Positions 57,536-64,000 of a stretch of DNA of 64,000 nucleotides are shown here, piece after piece. The stretch is from Microbacterium sp. ACRRU. Its GTDB lineage: Bacteria; Actinomycetota; Actinomycetes; Actinomycetales; Microbacteriaceae. The stretch is taken from the NCBI RefSeq assembly GCF_022346945.1, contig NZ_JAKRNI010000003.1, positions 120,337-184,336 of the forward strand, read 5' to 3'. Under the pieces are notes generated by a model. That model was not told where the DNA came from and ran no database searches. It worked only from the letters and a program-made list of their open reading frames with translations. Position numbers and translations under genes: made by a program. How positions within the stretch are numbered: position 1 is the first letter of the stretch; every line of letters begins with the position of its first letter.

Positions 57536-58629
57536 GCTCCCGAGCCGGCGGAGACGGATTCGCGCTCGGTCTCGGCCTTGCGGCGCGCTTCCGCCTCGGC
57601 GTACTCCATCCACTCCTTGGCGCGGGCGTCGTTGCGTCGGCGGCTGAGACGGAGCCCACCCCAGACAAGGAGGGCGAGAAGGATGAGCCCGAGGAGCAGC
57701 CACGGCACCGCGAACACGACGGTGTCGCGTGAGACGCTCAGCAGTGGGCCGGGGTTCGGAGCGGTCTCATCGACCCGGGGGTAGACCGTGACCAAGGGAT
57801 TGAGGTAAACCCACTGACCTACGCCGCTGATCGTGGTCGTGACCGTTCGGGTGCTCCCGGGCAGCATCTCGGACAGTTCCTCTTGGACGGGAGCCGCCAG
57901 CGGGATGCCGAAAAGACCGCGAACCTCGGCCTTCAGATCTCCCGAGAGGGCGACGTTGCCCGCGTTGCGGACGGTGTAGGTGATCGTGGTCTCGCCCGCG
58001 AACGGGTTGACGTTCGGCGTGTAAGACGCCGAGATTCCCGCGATGGACAGGTTCGGCTGGAGGTCGCCGGGGACGCGGACGTACAGGCGCGTCCCGAGAC
58101 GGCGGTCAACGATCACCTGGCCGTCGGGCGATTGGACGGATGCCACCAGGCCCCCGGCGTGGTCGCCCGGTGTGGCGTCGTCCGGGACTCGCATCGTGAA
58201 CGGGATCGTCGTCGATTCGCCCGGCTGCAGCGTCACCTGCACCGAGGGCTCACCGCTGAAGCTGACCCAGGCTCCCGCATCGGTGGGGGCGACTCCCGTA
58301 TCGAGGAGGCTGAACGCTCCCTCGTCGGTGTTGAAGGCGTCGGTGGCGAAGACGCTGAAGGTCTGCGCAGCGGTTCCGCGGTTGCTGACGTTGTAGCCGT
58401 CCTCCAACGACTGGCCAGGACCGATCTGGTAGTCGAACCGCGTGCGGATCGGACCGTCGTCGTTGACGGGCTGAGCCGAGATACCGATCTCGTCGATGGG
58501 GGCCGCTTCTTCGGCGCGGGCGGGCGGGGACGCGAGCATCGCGCCGAGTGCCACGGCACCGGCGACGACCGACGCGATCGTGGCGGAAAGGCGGGCGTTC
58601 GGGCGCACCGCGGGTCGGAAGATCTGCAC
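57532..58629 (-). CDS. DUF916-like WxL-associated anchored protein
   Basis: 365 residues. Signal peptide cleaved near ASPPARA-EE. Two beta domains: a DUF916-like (RTRFDYQIGPGQSLEDGYNVSNRGTAAQTFSVFATDAFN) and a second Ig-like one (ITYTVRNAGNVALSGDLKAEVRGLFGIP). A C-terminal TM (AVPWLLLGLILLALLVWGGL) is followed by a charged ~40-residue cytoplasmic tail rich in Lys/Arg/Glu. DUF916 proteins in Firmicutes WxL loci anchor WxL proteins to the wall. GTG follows GGGGAGA. It follows the WxL-like gene, with a strong hairpin between them. Confidence 0.86.
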   Translation of the reverse strand: MQIFRPAVRPNARLSATIASVVAGAVALGAMLASPPARAEEAAPIDEIGISAQPVNDDGPIRTRFDYQIGPGQSLEDGYNVSNRGTAAQTFSVFATDAFNTDEGAFSLLDTGVAPTDAGAWVSFSGEPSVQVTLQPGESTTIPFTMRVPDDATPGDHAGGLVASVQSPDGQVIVDRRLGTRLYVRVPGDLQPNLSIAGISASYTPNVNPFAGETTITYTVRNAGNVALSGDLKAEVRGLFGIPLAAPVQEELSEMLPGSTRTVTTTISGVGQWVYLNPLVTVYPRVDETAPNPGPLLSVSRDTVVFAVPWLLLGLILLALLVWGGLRLSRRRNDARAKEWMEYAEAEARRKAETERESVSAGSGA

Positions 58630-58704
58630 GGTACATCTCCCCAGTAAGGGCTTACGGCCGCACTGCGGCAGCGGAAACGAGGGCTGAACGAGGAAGGTCC
58701 GAGA

Positions 58705-58735
58705 GGAAGGGCGGCGCCGTCGGCGCCGCCCTTCC
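58705..58735 (-). terminator. strong hairpin inside the surface operon
   Basis: 14-bp perfect stem GGAAGGGCGGCGCC with its complement and loop GTC, directly after the WxL-like stop. No U-run; it may act as a partial terminator or RNA-stabilising element that leaves the upstream, secreted-protein genes more highly expressed than those below. Confidence 0.6.
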
Positions 58736-58741
58736 CCGGGG

Positions 58742-59776
58742 TCACTTCGAGACGAGCGTGAGCGTCATCTTCGAGGTGTAGGTGCCGGCGGGCGTGCCGG
58801 CGGGGGCGACGAGCTTCAGGTCGGCGTTGAGCGTCGTGTTGGGCTCGGTCGAGACCCCCGCGCCGGCCGTGGCGAACGGCGAGGGGTAGGTCGCGCTGCC
58901 GGCGACCTGCTCCGCGGCGGCCGTCGCAGCGGCGCCTTCGGTCTTGGTGACCTTGACACCGAAGTTGGCCTTGTCGATGGTGTTCGCGCCCGACACGAAG
59001 TTCGCGACGGACTGCGTGAGGTCCCAGCCCTTGCGGTCGGCCGTACGGCGCGTGTCCGCGACCGTGATGCCGGTGATCGAGCCGGTGGACTCCGACAGCT
59101 TCTGCGCGTTGATCGACGTGGTCAGGGCGACGGACGTCGTCGGCACCGTGAAGGTGAGGTCGCCGGGCGCCTCCTGCACGTCGGCCGAGATGTCGATGTC
59201 CTTCGAGTCACCGGTGGGTTCCGGGTCGACCGTGCCTTCGATGGTCGGCGTGTAGGTGTAGTTCCCACCGGGGGCGACGTTGACGCGAACGAAGGTGACG
59301 CCCTTGACCAGGACGCCGGCTCCGTCGGTGAAGGCGATGCCCACCGAGTAGATGCCACCGTTGGCCTTCGCGGCCGCCATACCGAGGCCGTCGATGTCGA
59401 TCGGGCGCAGGGCGGGGGTCAGGACGGTCTTCAGCGCCGGGTCGTTGAACCCGTTGAAGCCACTGCCGAGCCACTTCTGCGAGTCCAGCTCATCGCCGGG
59501 GTTGGAGAAGAAGGTGAAGACGGCAGCCGCGTCCGCGGGACCGGTGAACATGTCGTCGTAGTCCGAGAAGCCGGCGTTCAGCGGGTACCCGTAGACGGGG
59601 TCGTCCCACGCTTTGACGTCGGTGCTCTGGACGATCGTCTCATCGGGGTTCCACAGCCACATCTGCTCGAGCGAGGGGGCCGGGGTGGGGGCAGCCGATG
59701 CGGCGAGGGCGCCGCCGGCCGACAGGGTGAGGGCGAGGACGCCGGCGAGGGCGGCCTTGATACGGAGGTTCTTCAT
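58742..59776 (-). CDS. WxL-like secreted protein
   Basis: 344 residues. Signal peptide (LAGVLALTLSAGGALAASAAP). No TM beyond it. A WxL-type motif appears in GWDLTQSVANFVSG (Trp-Asp-Leu), followed by a beta-rich region ending in AGTYTSKMTLTLVSK. Firmicute WxL domains have a second Trp near the end; here that strand reads MTLTLV with no Trp. A first Trp cluster is EQMWLWNPDE. It lies 22 bases from the secreted substrate-binding gene and before the DUF916 genes, the normal WxL gene order. The WxL label is moderate. Confidence 0.72.
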   Translation of the reverse strand: MKNLRIKAALAGVLALTLSAGGALAASAAPTPAPSLEQMWLWNPDETIVQSTDVKAWDDPVYGYPLNAGFSDYDDMFTGPADAAAVFTFFSNPGDELDSQKWLGSGFNGFNDPALKTVLTPALRPIDIDGLGMAAAKANGGIYSVGIAFTDGAGVLVKGVTFVRVNVAPGGNYTYTPTIEGTVDPEPTGDSKDIDISADVQEAPGDLTFTVPTTSVALTTSINAQKLSESTGSITGITVADTRRTADRKGWDLTQSVANFVSGANTIDKANFGVKVTKTEGAAATAAAEQVAGSATYPSPFATAGAGVSTEPNTTLNADLKLVAPAGTPAGTYTSKMTLTLVSK

Positions 59777-59799
59777 GATCTGTCCAATCGAGAGGTCGG

Positions 59800-60930
59800 T
59801 CAGCCGGCCGCGTAGGCCGCGATCGGGGTCGAGGAGCTGGGCGCGAGGAAGCCGAACTTCCGCTTGACGGAACCGGGCGCGAAGGGCGAGGTGGAGAAGT
59901 TGGTCAGGCTGGTGACCTTCGACGAGTCGACGAGACCGGCGAGCACCGGGTCGTACGCGGGCGAACCGGTGTAGGTGAAGGACGACTGCACCTTGGCGCG
60001 CTCGACGATCAGGTAGGTGTCACGGCCGAACGTGGTGTCGGCGTAGTACGCCGTGCTCGGGATCAGGTTGGGCGCCGTGCCCGTGTAGGGAACCTGGCCG
60101 GCGACGGGGGAACCGAGGGCCACCGTGGGAGCGGCCGCGACGGTGTTGACACCCGAGACGTTGTTGGCCTGAGCGACCCAGTTCGCCACCGAGAAGGGGA
60201 TGATCTGGTTGTCGCCGAGGACGGTCGCGTCGTTCTCGGGGGTGACGTTGCCCGTGTCGTTGACCGCGGGGGCCGTGGGGGCGCTCCCCGAGTAGCCGAT
60301 CGCGTTCAGGAAGAACGTGCGGGTACCCGAACCGGCCTGCGGCAGGCGCGGGGTGACGGGGACACCGTCGATCGAGGTCAGCGTGCCGTCGTAGATCGAC
60401 TTGAGCTGCGCGGCGGTGAGGTTCGCCCACGCGGCCGTGCCGCCCTTGTAGGCGTAGGCCATTCCGTCACGACCGAAGGGGACGTAGAGCAGGCGGCCGT
60501 TGGCGTTGGCGTTGGTGCCGGGGCCGCTCGAGCTGCGGGCGATGTCGACCTGGTTGGTGATGGCGCGTGCGGGCGTGCTGTTGTTGGCGACCGACCAGTT
60601 CGCCCCGCTGACCGAAGCGCGCAGCGCGTCGCGCCCCGACCCCGAGCCGTTCGGCCGGGCGAAGAACACGCCACCCGGCTTGGTCTGGATCGCGGCCGAC
60701 CCGAATGCGTCGAAGTTCCCGACCGACTTGCCGCCGGCGAGGATGCGGACGAAGGAGCCCGACACGTTGGTGCCGTTCGTGAGGGCGTTCATCGAGTCCT
60801 GGAGCGTGTCCGAACCGACGACGGCATAACTGTTCGACACGGGCTCCGCGGAGGCCGATGACGCGAAGGCGACGCCCGAGAGGACGAGGCCGACAGCCGC
60901 ACCGAGTGCGGCGATCTTCTTGATCTTCAC
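59800..60930 (-). CDS. secreted PstS-like substrate-binding protein
   Basis: 376 residues. Signal peptide to about residue 28 (FASSASAEP). Mature part begins NSYAVVGSDTLQDSMNALTNG, the PstS-type substrate loop, with FDAFGSAAIQTKPGG, RPNGSGSGRDALRAS, ARSSSGPG and GMAYAYKGG. No lipobox or TM, so it is released or held by partners. GTG 60930 starts VKIKKIAALGAAVG. Ligand not predictable; a phosphate site is suggested by fold alone. It follows a giant PstS-like gene by 61 bases. Confidence 0.86.
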   Translation of the reverse strand: MKIKKIAALGAAVGLVLSGVAFASSASAEPVSNSYAVVGSDTLQDSMNALTNGTNVSGSFVRILAGGKSVGNFDAFGSAAIQTKPGGVFFARPNGSGSGRDALRASVSGANWSVANNSTPARAITNQVDIARSSSGPGTNANANGRLLYVPFGRDGMAYAYKGGTAAWANLTAAQLKSIYDGTLTSIDGVPVTPRLPQAGSGTRTFFLNAIGYSGSAPTAPAVNDTGNVTPENDATVLGDNQIIPFSVANWVAQANNVSGVNTVAAAPTVALGSPVAGQVPYTGTAPNLIPSTAYYADTTFGRDTYLIVERAKVQSSFTYTGSPAYDPVLAGLVDSSKVTSLTNFSTSPFAPGSVKRKFGFLAPSSSTPIAAYAAG

Positions 60931-60991
60931 TGATGACCTATCTGTGGGTTGGTGTGGTGAGAAGGGAACTGCGGGAAGGGAAAGTCGAAGG

Positions 60992-63529
60992 TCACGTTCT
61001 GCGCGGCAGACGAGGGATGAGCAGCACGACCAGCGCGGCGATGAGACCGGCGAGGAGGCTGATCGGCAGGGCGGCGGGGAGGGCACCCGAGTCGGGGTCG
61101 GCCGCGGTCTTGGCGCCCGCGAGAGCGCCGGCGACGGCCCCGGATGCCGTGGGGTTGGCGTCTCCCGCCGAGGCTGCCGCCGCGGGCGCCGCGGCCGCTC
61201 CCGCGGAAGCACCAGACGACGATCCTCCGCCGGTGACGCTGCCTCCGACCGCTCCGGAGGGCCGCGACGGCGCAGCCTGCGGCGGCGCCGGAGTCGCCGG
61301 AGTGACACCGTTCTCGAGGGCGGTGGCTGCCGCACGCGCCTGGACCCGCCAGCTGTCGGGAAGCGGAGCGTAGCCGCTGGGGAGCTGACCGGTCTGCACC
61401 CCCGGGGCCTGGCCGGGCTCCGCGGCATAGCGGATGAAGTCCGCGTACACGCGACGGACGGAGGCATCCTTCACATACGGGCTCGCGGCGGCATAGACCG
61501 GAAGCGCGAGCGGATAGGCATCCACCGCTCGAGCCGCCTCGGCGCTGGCGGGATCGAAGCCGCGGACCTGCGCCTGCGATCCGATCGGCGTCATCGCGAC
61601 GGCTGCCGCCACGAGCGCCTCGTTCGTCGGGCTCACGAAGGTCCCGGCCGGGTTGCGCAACGACGCGGTGACGAGCTGGTACTTGTCGGCGGCGGCGCCG
61701 TCGGTGAGGGAGATGACAGCCTGTGTGCCCGGCAGGTTCCGTGGGCTGCGTGTGTAGCGGGGTGGGTTGCCCAGCGGGTCCCACGCGCTGAGCGCCAGCC
61801 CGTCGCCGCGCAGCGTGTAATACGCCGCGTTGTCGAGGTCGTTGGTGTAGGGGCGCCACGTGACCGAGTTGATGGCCGCGGGGCCGTCCTCGACGGCCGG
61901 CACCTCGACCGGGTCGGGGCGCGGGAAGCTGTCGCGCGGTAGCGCGAAGGCAGTGCCGGTGGGGTTCTTCGCCGCGTCGGTGGAGGCGTAGGGGTTGATG
62001 ACCATCCCCCAGTCGTCGGGGTTCCCCGCGAGGAAGTCTCGGGCGTCGGGGTCGGCCATGACGTAGCTCCACAGCGCGGTGGCGACGTCGGTTCGTCCCT
62101 GCGGGACGAGCATGTCGGCCACGGCCACGCTGGCGATCGCCTGCTGTGACCACTCGGGGTCGTTGATCTCGAGGAAGTCGGGATCGAAGAGGAGGTTCCG
62201 GGGATTGCTGCCCAGGTGCGACCGGTCGGCCTGGTAGGGCAGCGAATCCAGGTAAGAGGAGGTGAGCAGCTTCGCGAGAAGGCGCGGAGTCAGCTTCATG
62301 TCCGTCAACGGCAGCCGGGCGCGTGCGAGCGCGTCGGCGGGGACCGTCCCGTCCTGCCGCGGGAATCGATCGATCGCGAAGCCCACGGTGACCGAGCTCA
62401 GCGCGATCGGGGCGTACACGAGCCTGTCCTCCTCCTCACCGCGGTAGGGCAGAGAGGTGAGGGCGAGCGGCGCGGTGTCGGCGGCCGTGTTGGCGGTGGC
62501 GACGGCGTCGCTCTCGGTTCCCGTGAGGAGCGTGAACACACTGCCTTCCCCGCCCGAGCACAGCGACGGCTGCCACGACGACACCGCTCGCGCGACGACC
62601 TCGCTGCCGGACAGCTGACGTTCGGCCGCGCCGATGGCGCACCGGAGACCCACCGGGCGGAAGTCGAGCTTGATCGCGACGTGGTGCTTCCAGTTGTCCC
62701 AGAACAGACCGGAACTCACCACGGAGGCCTCACCCGTGTCGGTGGTACCGCGCGGAATGATGACGAGCCAGCAGGGCTGGCCGCTGGTCGCCGCAGCGTC
62801 ATCCGAGGTGCGGGCGCCGCAGCCCAGACCCCGGGACTGCGTGACGGTCTGAACCTCGAACTTGGTGCTGCCGGTCCCGTCCGCACCGGTACCGGCCCAC
62901 GGCACCTCGTTGGACGTGTACTGCGTGAAGAAGGGGTTGGTGTTCACGTCGACGCCGGGAACGCGGGTGCCGTCGACCACCGAGGCGACCGTCTCGCCGG
63001 TTGCCGATCGGAAGGGAATCGAGGTGTACGCGGGGTCGAGGACACCCGCGGCCGGCACCGTCAAGGATCGATCGGCGTCGGCGACGCTCCCCTCGACGCG
63101 GTTTCCGTCCCGTGTCGCACCAGGTGTGCCGAACGCGCCGTATTGGCAGGTCGTGCGGTCGGGCCGCCCCGGGTTCTGCGGGTCATCGCCCCAGCACTGG
63201 GCGATCTGCAAGAAGTTCTGCCCGCCGGACTGTTGCGTGGGGGGCGTCGACTCCTTCCCCCCTGTCCAGCTGATCTCCACGCCCTGGGAGACCAGTCCCT
63301 TGGTCTGTGAGACCGTCACGGAGAGATCGGGGAACGGGGCGTTCTCCCAATCCGCGTCGTAGGCCTTGGCGGTGACCGTCGCCGACGTCGCATCGGCCGC
63401 GACGGCGGCACCGACCGGCATAACGCCGCCGGCAGTGAGAGCGGCGAAGACGAGACCGCCGACGAGCGCGCCGGACAGGCCGGACAGCGCACGTCGCGCG
63501 GCGCGCCCTTCGGGTAGAGCACTACGCAC
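60992..63529 (-). CDS. giant anchored PstS-like substrate-binding surface protein
   Basis: 845 residues. Signal peptide (LVGGLVFAALTAGGVMPVGAAVA). An N-terminal beta module (SQTKGLVSQGVEISWTGG, FLQIAQCWGDDP) is followed by a large periplasmic-binding-like region (about 330-720: PLALTSLPYRGEEEDRLVYAPIALSSVTVGFAIDRF...MLVPQGRTDVATALWSY), then a Gly/Ser/Ala-rich stalk, a TM (LPISLLAGLIAALVVLLIP) and PRRT tail. It is likely displayed beyond the peptidoglycan. GTG follows TTGGAGAA and starts the main transcription unit in the window. Confidence 0.85.
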   Translation of the reverse strand: MRSALPEGRAARRALSGLSGALVGGLVFAALTAGGVMPVGAAVAADATSATVTAKAYDADWENAPFPDLSVTVSQTKGLVSQGVEISWTGGKESTPPTQQSGGQNFLQIAQCWGDDPQNPGRPDRTTCQYGAFGTPGATRDGNRVEGSVADADRSLTVPAAGVLDPAYTSIPFRSATGETVASVVDGTRVPGVDVNTNPFFTQYTSNEVPWAGTGADGTGSTKFEVQTVTQSRGLGCGARTSDDAAATSGQPCWLVIIPRGTTDTGEASVVSSGLFWDNWKHHVAIKLDFRPVGLRCAIGAAERQLSGSEVVARAVSSWQPSLCSGGEGSVFTLLTGTESDAVATANTAADTAPLALTSLPYRGEEEDRLVYAPIALSSVTVGFAIDRFPRQDGTVPADALARARLPLTDMKLTPRLLAKLLTSSYLDSLPYQADRSHLGSNPRNLLFDPDFLEINDPEWSQQAIASVAVADMLVPQGRTDVATALWSYVMADPDARDFLAGNPDDWGMVINPYASTDAAKNPTGTAFALPRDSFPRPDPVEVPAVEDGPAAINSVTWRPYTNDLDNAAYYTLRGDGLALSAWDPLGNPPRYTRSPRNLPGTQAVISLTDGAAADKYQLVTASLRNPAGTFVSPTNEALVAAAVAMTPIGSQAQVRGFDPASAEAARAVDAYPLALPVYAAASPYVKDASVRRVYADFIRYAAEPGQAPGVQTGQLPSGYAPLPDSWRVQARAAATALENGVTPATPAPPQAAPSRPSGAVGGSVTGGGSSSGASAGAAAAPAAAASAGDANPTASGAVAGALAGAKTAADPDSGALPAALPISLLAGLIAALVVLLIPRLPRRT

Positions 63530-63578
63530 AGGATTCTCCAAGTGGGGGCGACACCCTGTCCGGGTGCCGACAGCGATG

Positions 63579-63611
63579 AAAGTAGGGGCGGGTCGTGACT
63601 TCCGCGTGAAC
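63579..63611 (-). promoter_or_regulatory. candidate promoter with PHO-box-like repeat
   Basis: On the minus strand GTTCACGCGGA followed by AGTCACGACCC forms a degenerate 11-bp pair (first unit resembles the actinobacterial GTTCAC PHO unit, the second is weak). TACTTT is a possible -10 (63579-63584). About 50 bases lie between it and the giant substrate-binding gene. Confidence 0.3.
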
Positions 63612-63689
63612 GGTCCATCAACGAGAGGTCGTATCTGCACGGAAGCCCCGATGGCAAAACAAAGCCGAGGTCAAAGGTCCTTTTTGACA

Positions 63690-63727
63690 CGTCGAATACC
63701 GCCTCCGCGAGGAGGCGGTATTCGACG
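63690..63727 (-). terminator. 17-bp stem hairpin after the partial upstream gene
   Basis: Perfect stem CGTCGAATACCGCCTCC with its complement and 4-base loop, immediately after the partial minus-strand gene. No U-run on that strand. It separates this gene from the giant substrate-binding gene. Confidence 0.7.
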
Positions 63728-63731
63728 GCGA

Positions 63732-64000
63732 TCAGCGTTTGCCGGCTCTTGTCGTTCGCATACGACGGAAACTCACGGGCGGGAGGATGATCGCGGCGAT
63801 GAGCAGCAGCGCGGCGGCCAGCATGAGCCACTGCGGCGCTTTCCATCCGTCCTCCGCGAGGGTGAACGGGGAGGAGACCGCAGCCGCCGCGACACCGCCC
63901 CCGGCCGCGGCCGACCCGCTCACGAGATTGCCGTTCGCGTCGTACACCGCGTCGCCCCCCGTGCTCGTCGCATCCGCCGCCCCGGTCGCGACACCGCTCC
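63732..64000 (-). CDS. C-terminus of an anchored surface protein, cut by window edge
   Basis: About 89 C-terminal residues are visible. They show a low-complexity stalk (TSTGGDAVYDANGNLVSGSAAAGGG), a single TM (PQWLMLAAALLLIAAIILPPV) and a basic tail (RRMRTTRAGKR). This stalk-TM-basic-tail design matches the neighbouring giant substrate-binding protein, so it may be another large surface component of the same locus. No start is visible, so no further identity can be given. Confidence 0.7.
   Translation of the reverse strand, partial: SGVATGAADATSTGGDAVYDANGNLVSGSAAAGGGVAAAAVSSPFTLAEDGWKAPQWLMLAAALLLIAAIILPPVSFRRMRTTRAGKR

Overview
The window is high-GC DNA with GTG starts, four-base ATGA/GTGA gene overlaps and Tad, topA, prp and mqo loci arranged as in Actinobacteria. 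I infer a member of Microbacteriaceae, most likely Microbacterium or a close relative. No prophage, insertion sequence, CRISPR array or rRNA is visible. Most of the window is ordinary chromosomal core, with one striking accessory surface locus at the right end.

Layout. 1-2352: pantothenate genes (DUF2520 protein, panC, panB). 2381-7364: a DUF6671 pseudogene remnant, then a dissolved-inorganic-carbon (DAB) operon (dabB, dabA, PII-like gene) with a divergent small HTH regulator. 7390-11982: a two-component system divergent from a MacB/FtsX-type ABC exporter. 12006-16807: a GAP-like membrane protein, a membrane-anchored molybdoenzyme, an orphan PAS histidine kinase, nicotinamidase and a small membrane protein. 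16972-21337: tRNA-Thr(CGT), deoC, a lipoprotein hydrolase, holB and tmk. 21334-26943: topA and a compact Tad pilus operon whose last gene has no stop before topA. 27341-33876: acs, then a prp methylcitrate operon (GntR, prpD, prpB, prpC). 33968-37109: etfB, etfA and a cytochrome b. 37131-41539: RidA, DUF4177, a PASTA class A penicillin-binding protein and a phosphoesterase. 41654-43150: a LAATG-anchored surface protein. 43280-47580: tRNA-Pro(CGG), HAD hydrolase, siderophore-interacting protein with FadR-type regulator, galE and tdk. 47588-53845: mqo, asd, a DM13 protein, lysC and a divergent thrE-like exporter.

53853-64000 is one minus-strand locus that I cannot match to a described system. 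It encodes, in order of transcription, a C-terminally anchored protein (cut by the window edge), a giant anchored PstS-like substrate-binding protein, a smaller secreted PstS-like protein, a WxL-like protein, two paralogous DUF916-like anchored proteins, a sortase-fold protein that has lost catalytic His and Cys, a PstB-type ATPase with a Pro/Ala-rich N-terminal extension, and a DUF2993 protein. No PstA/PstC permease is in the window. The combination suggests a cell-surface assembly or sensing apparatus built from phosphate-transporter, WxL and sortase parts.

Metabolic logic: acs and the prp operon handle acetate and propionate; EtfBA plus cytochrome b and Mqo feed electrons to the membrane quinone pool; asd, lysC and the ThrE-like exporter form an aspartate-family group. 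Several genes (HTH regulator, tadA, the penicillin-binding protein, mqo) have a -10-like hexamer 6-7 bases before the start codon and no ribosome binding site, consistent with leaderless transcripts.
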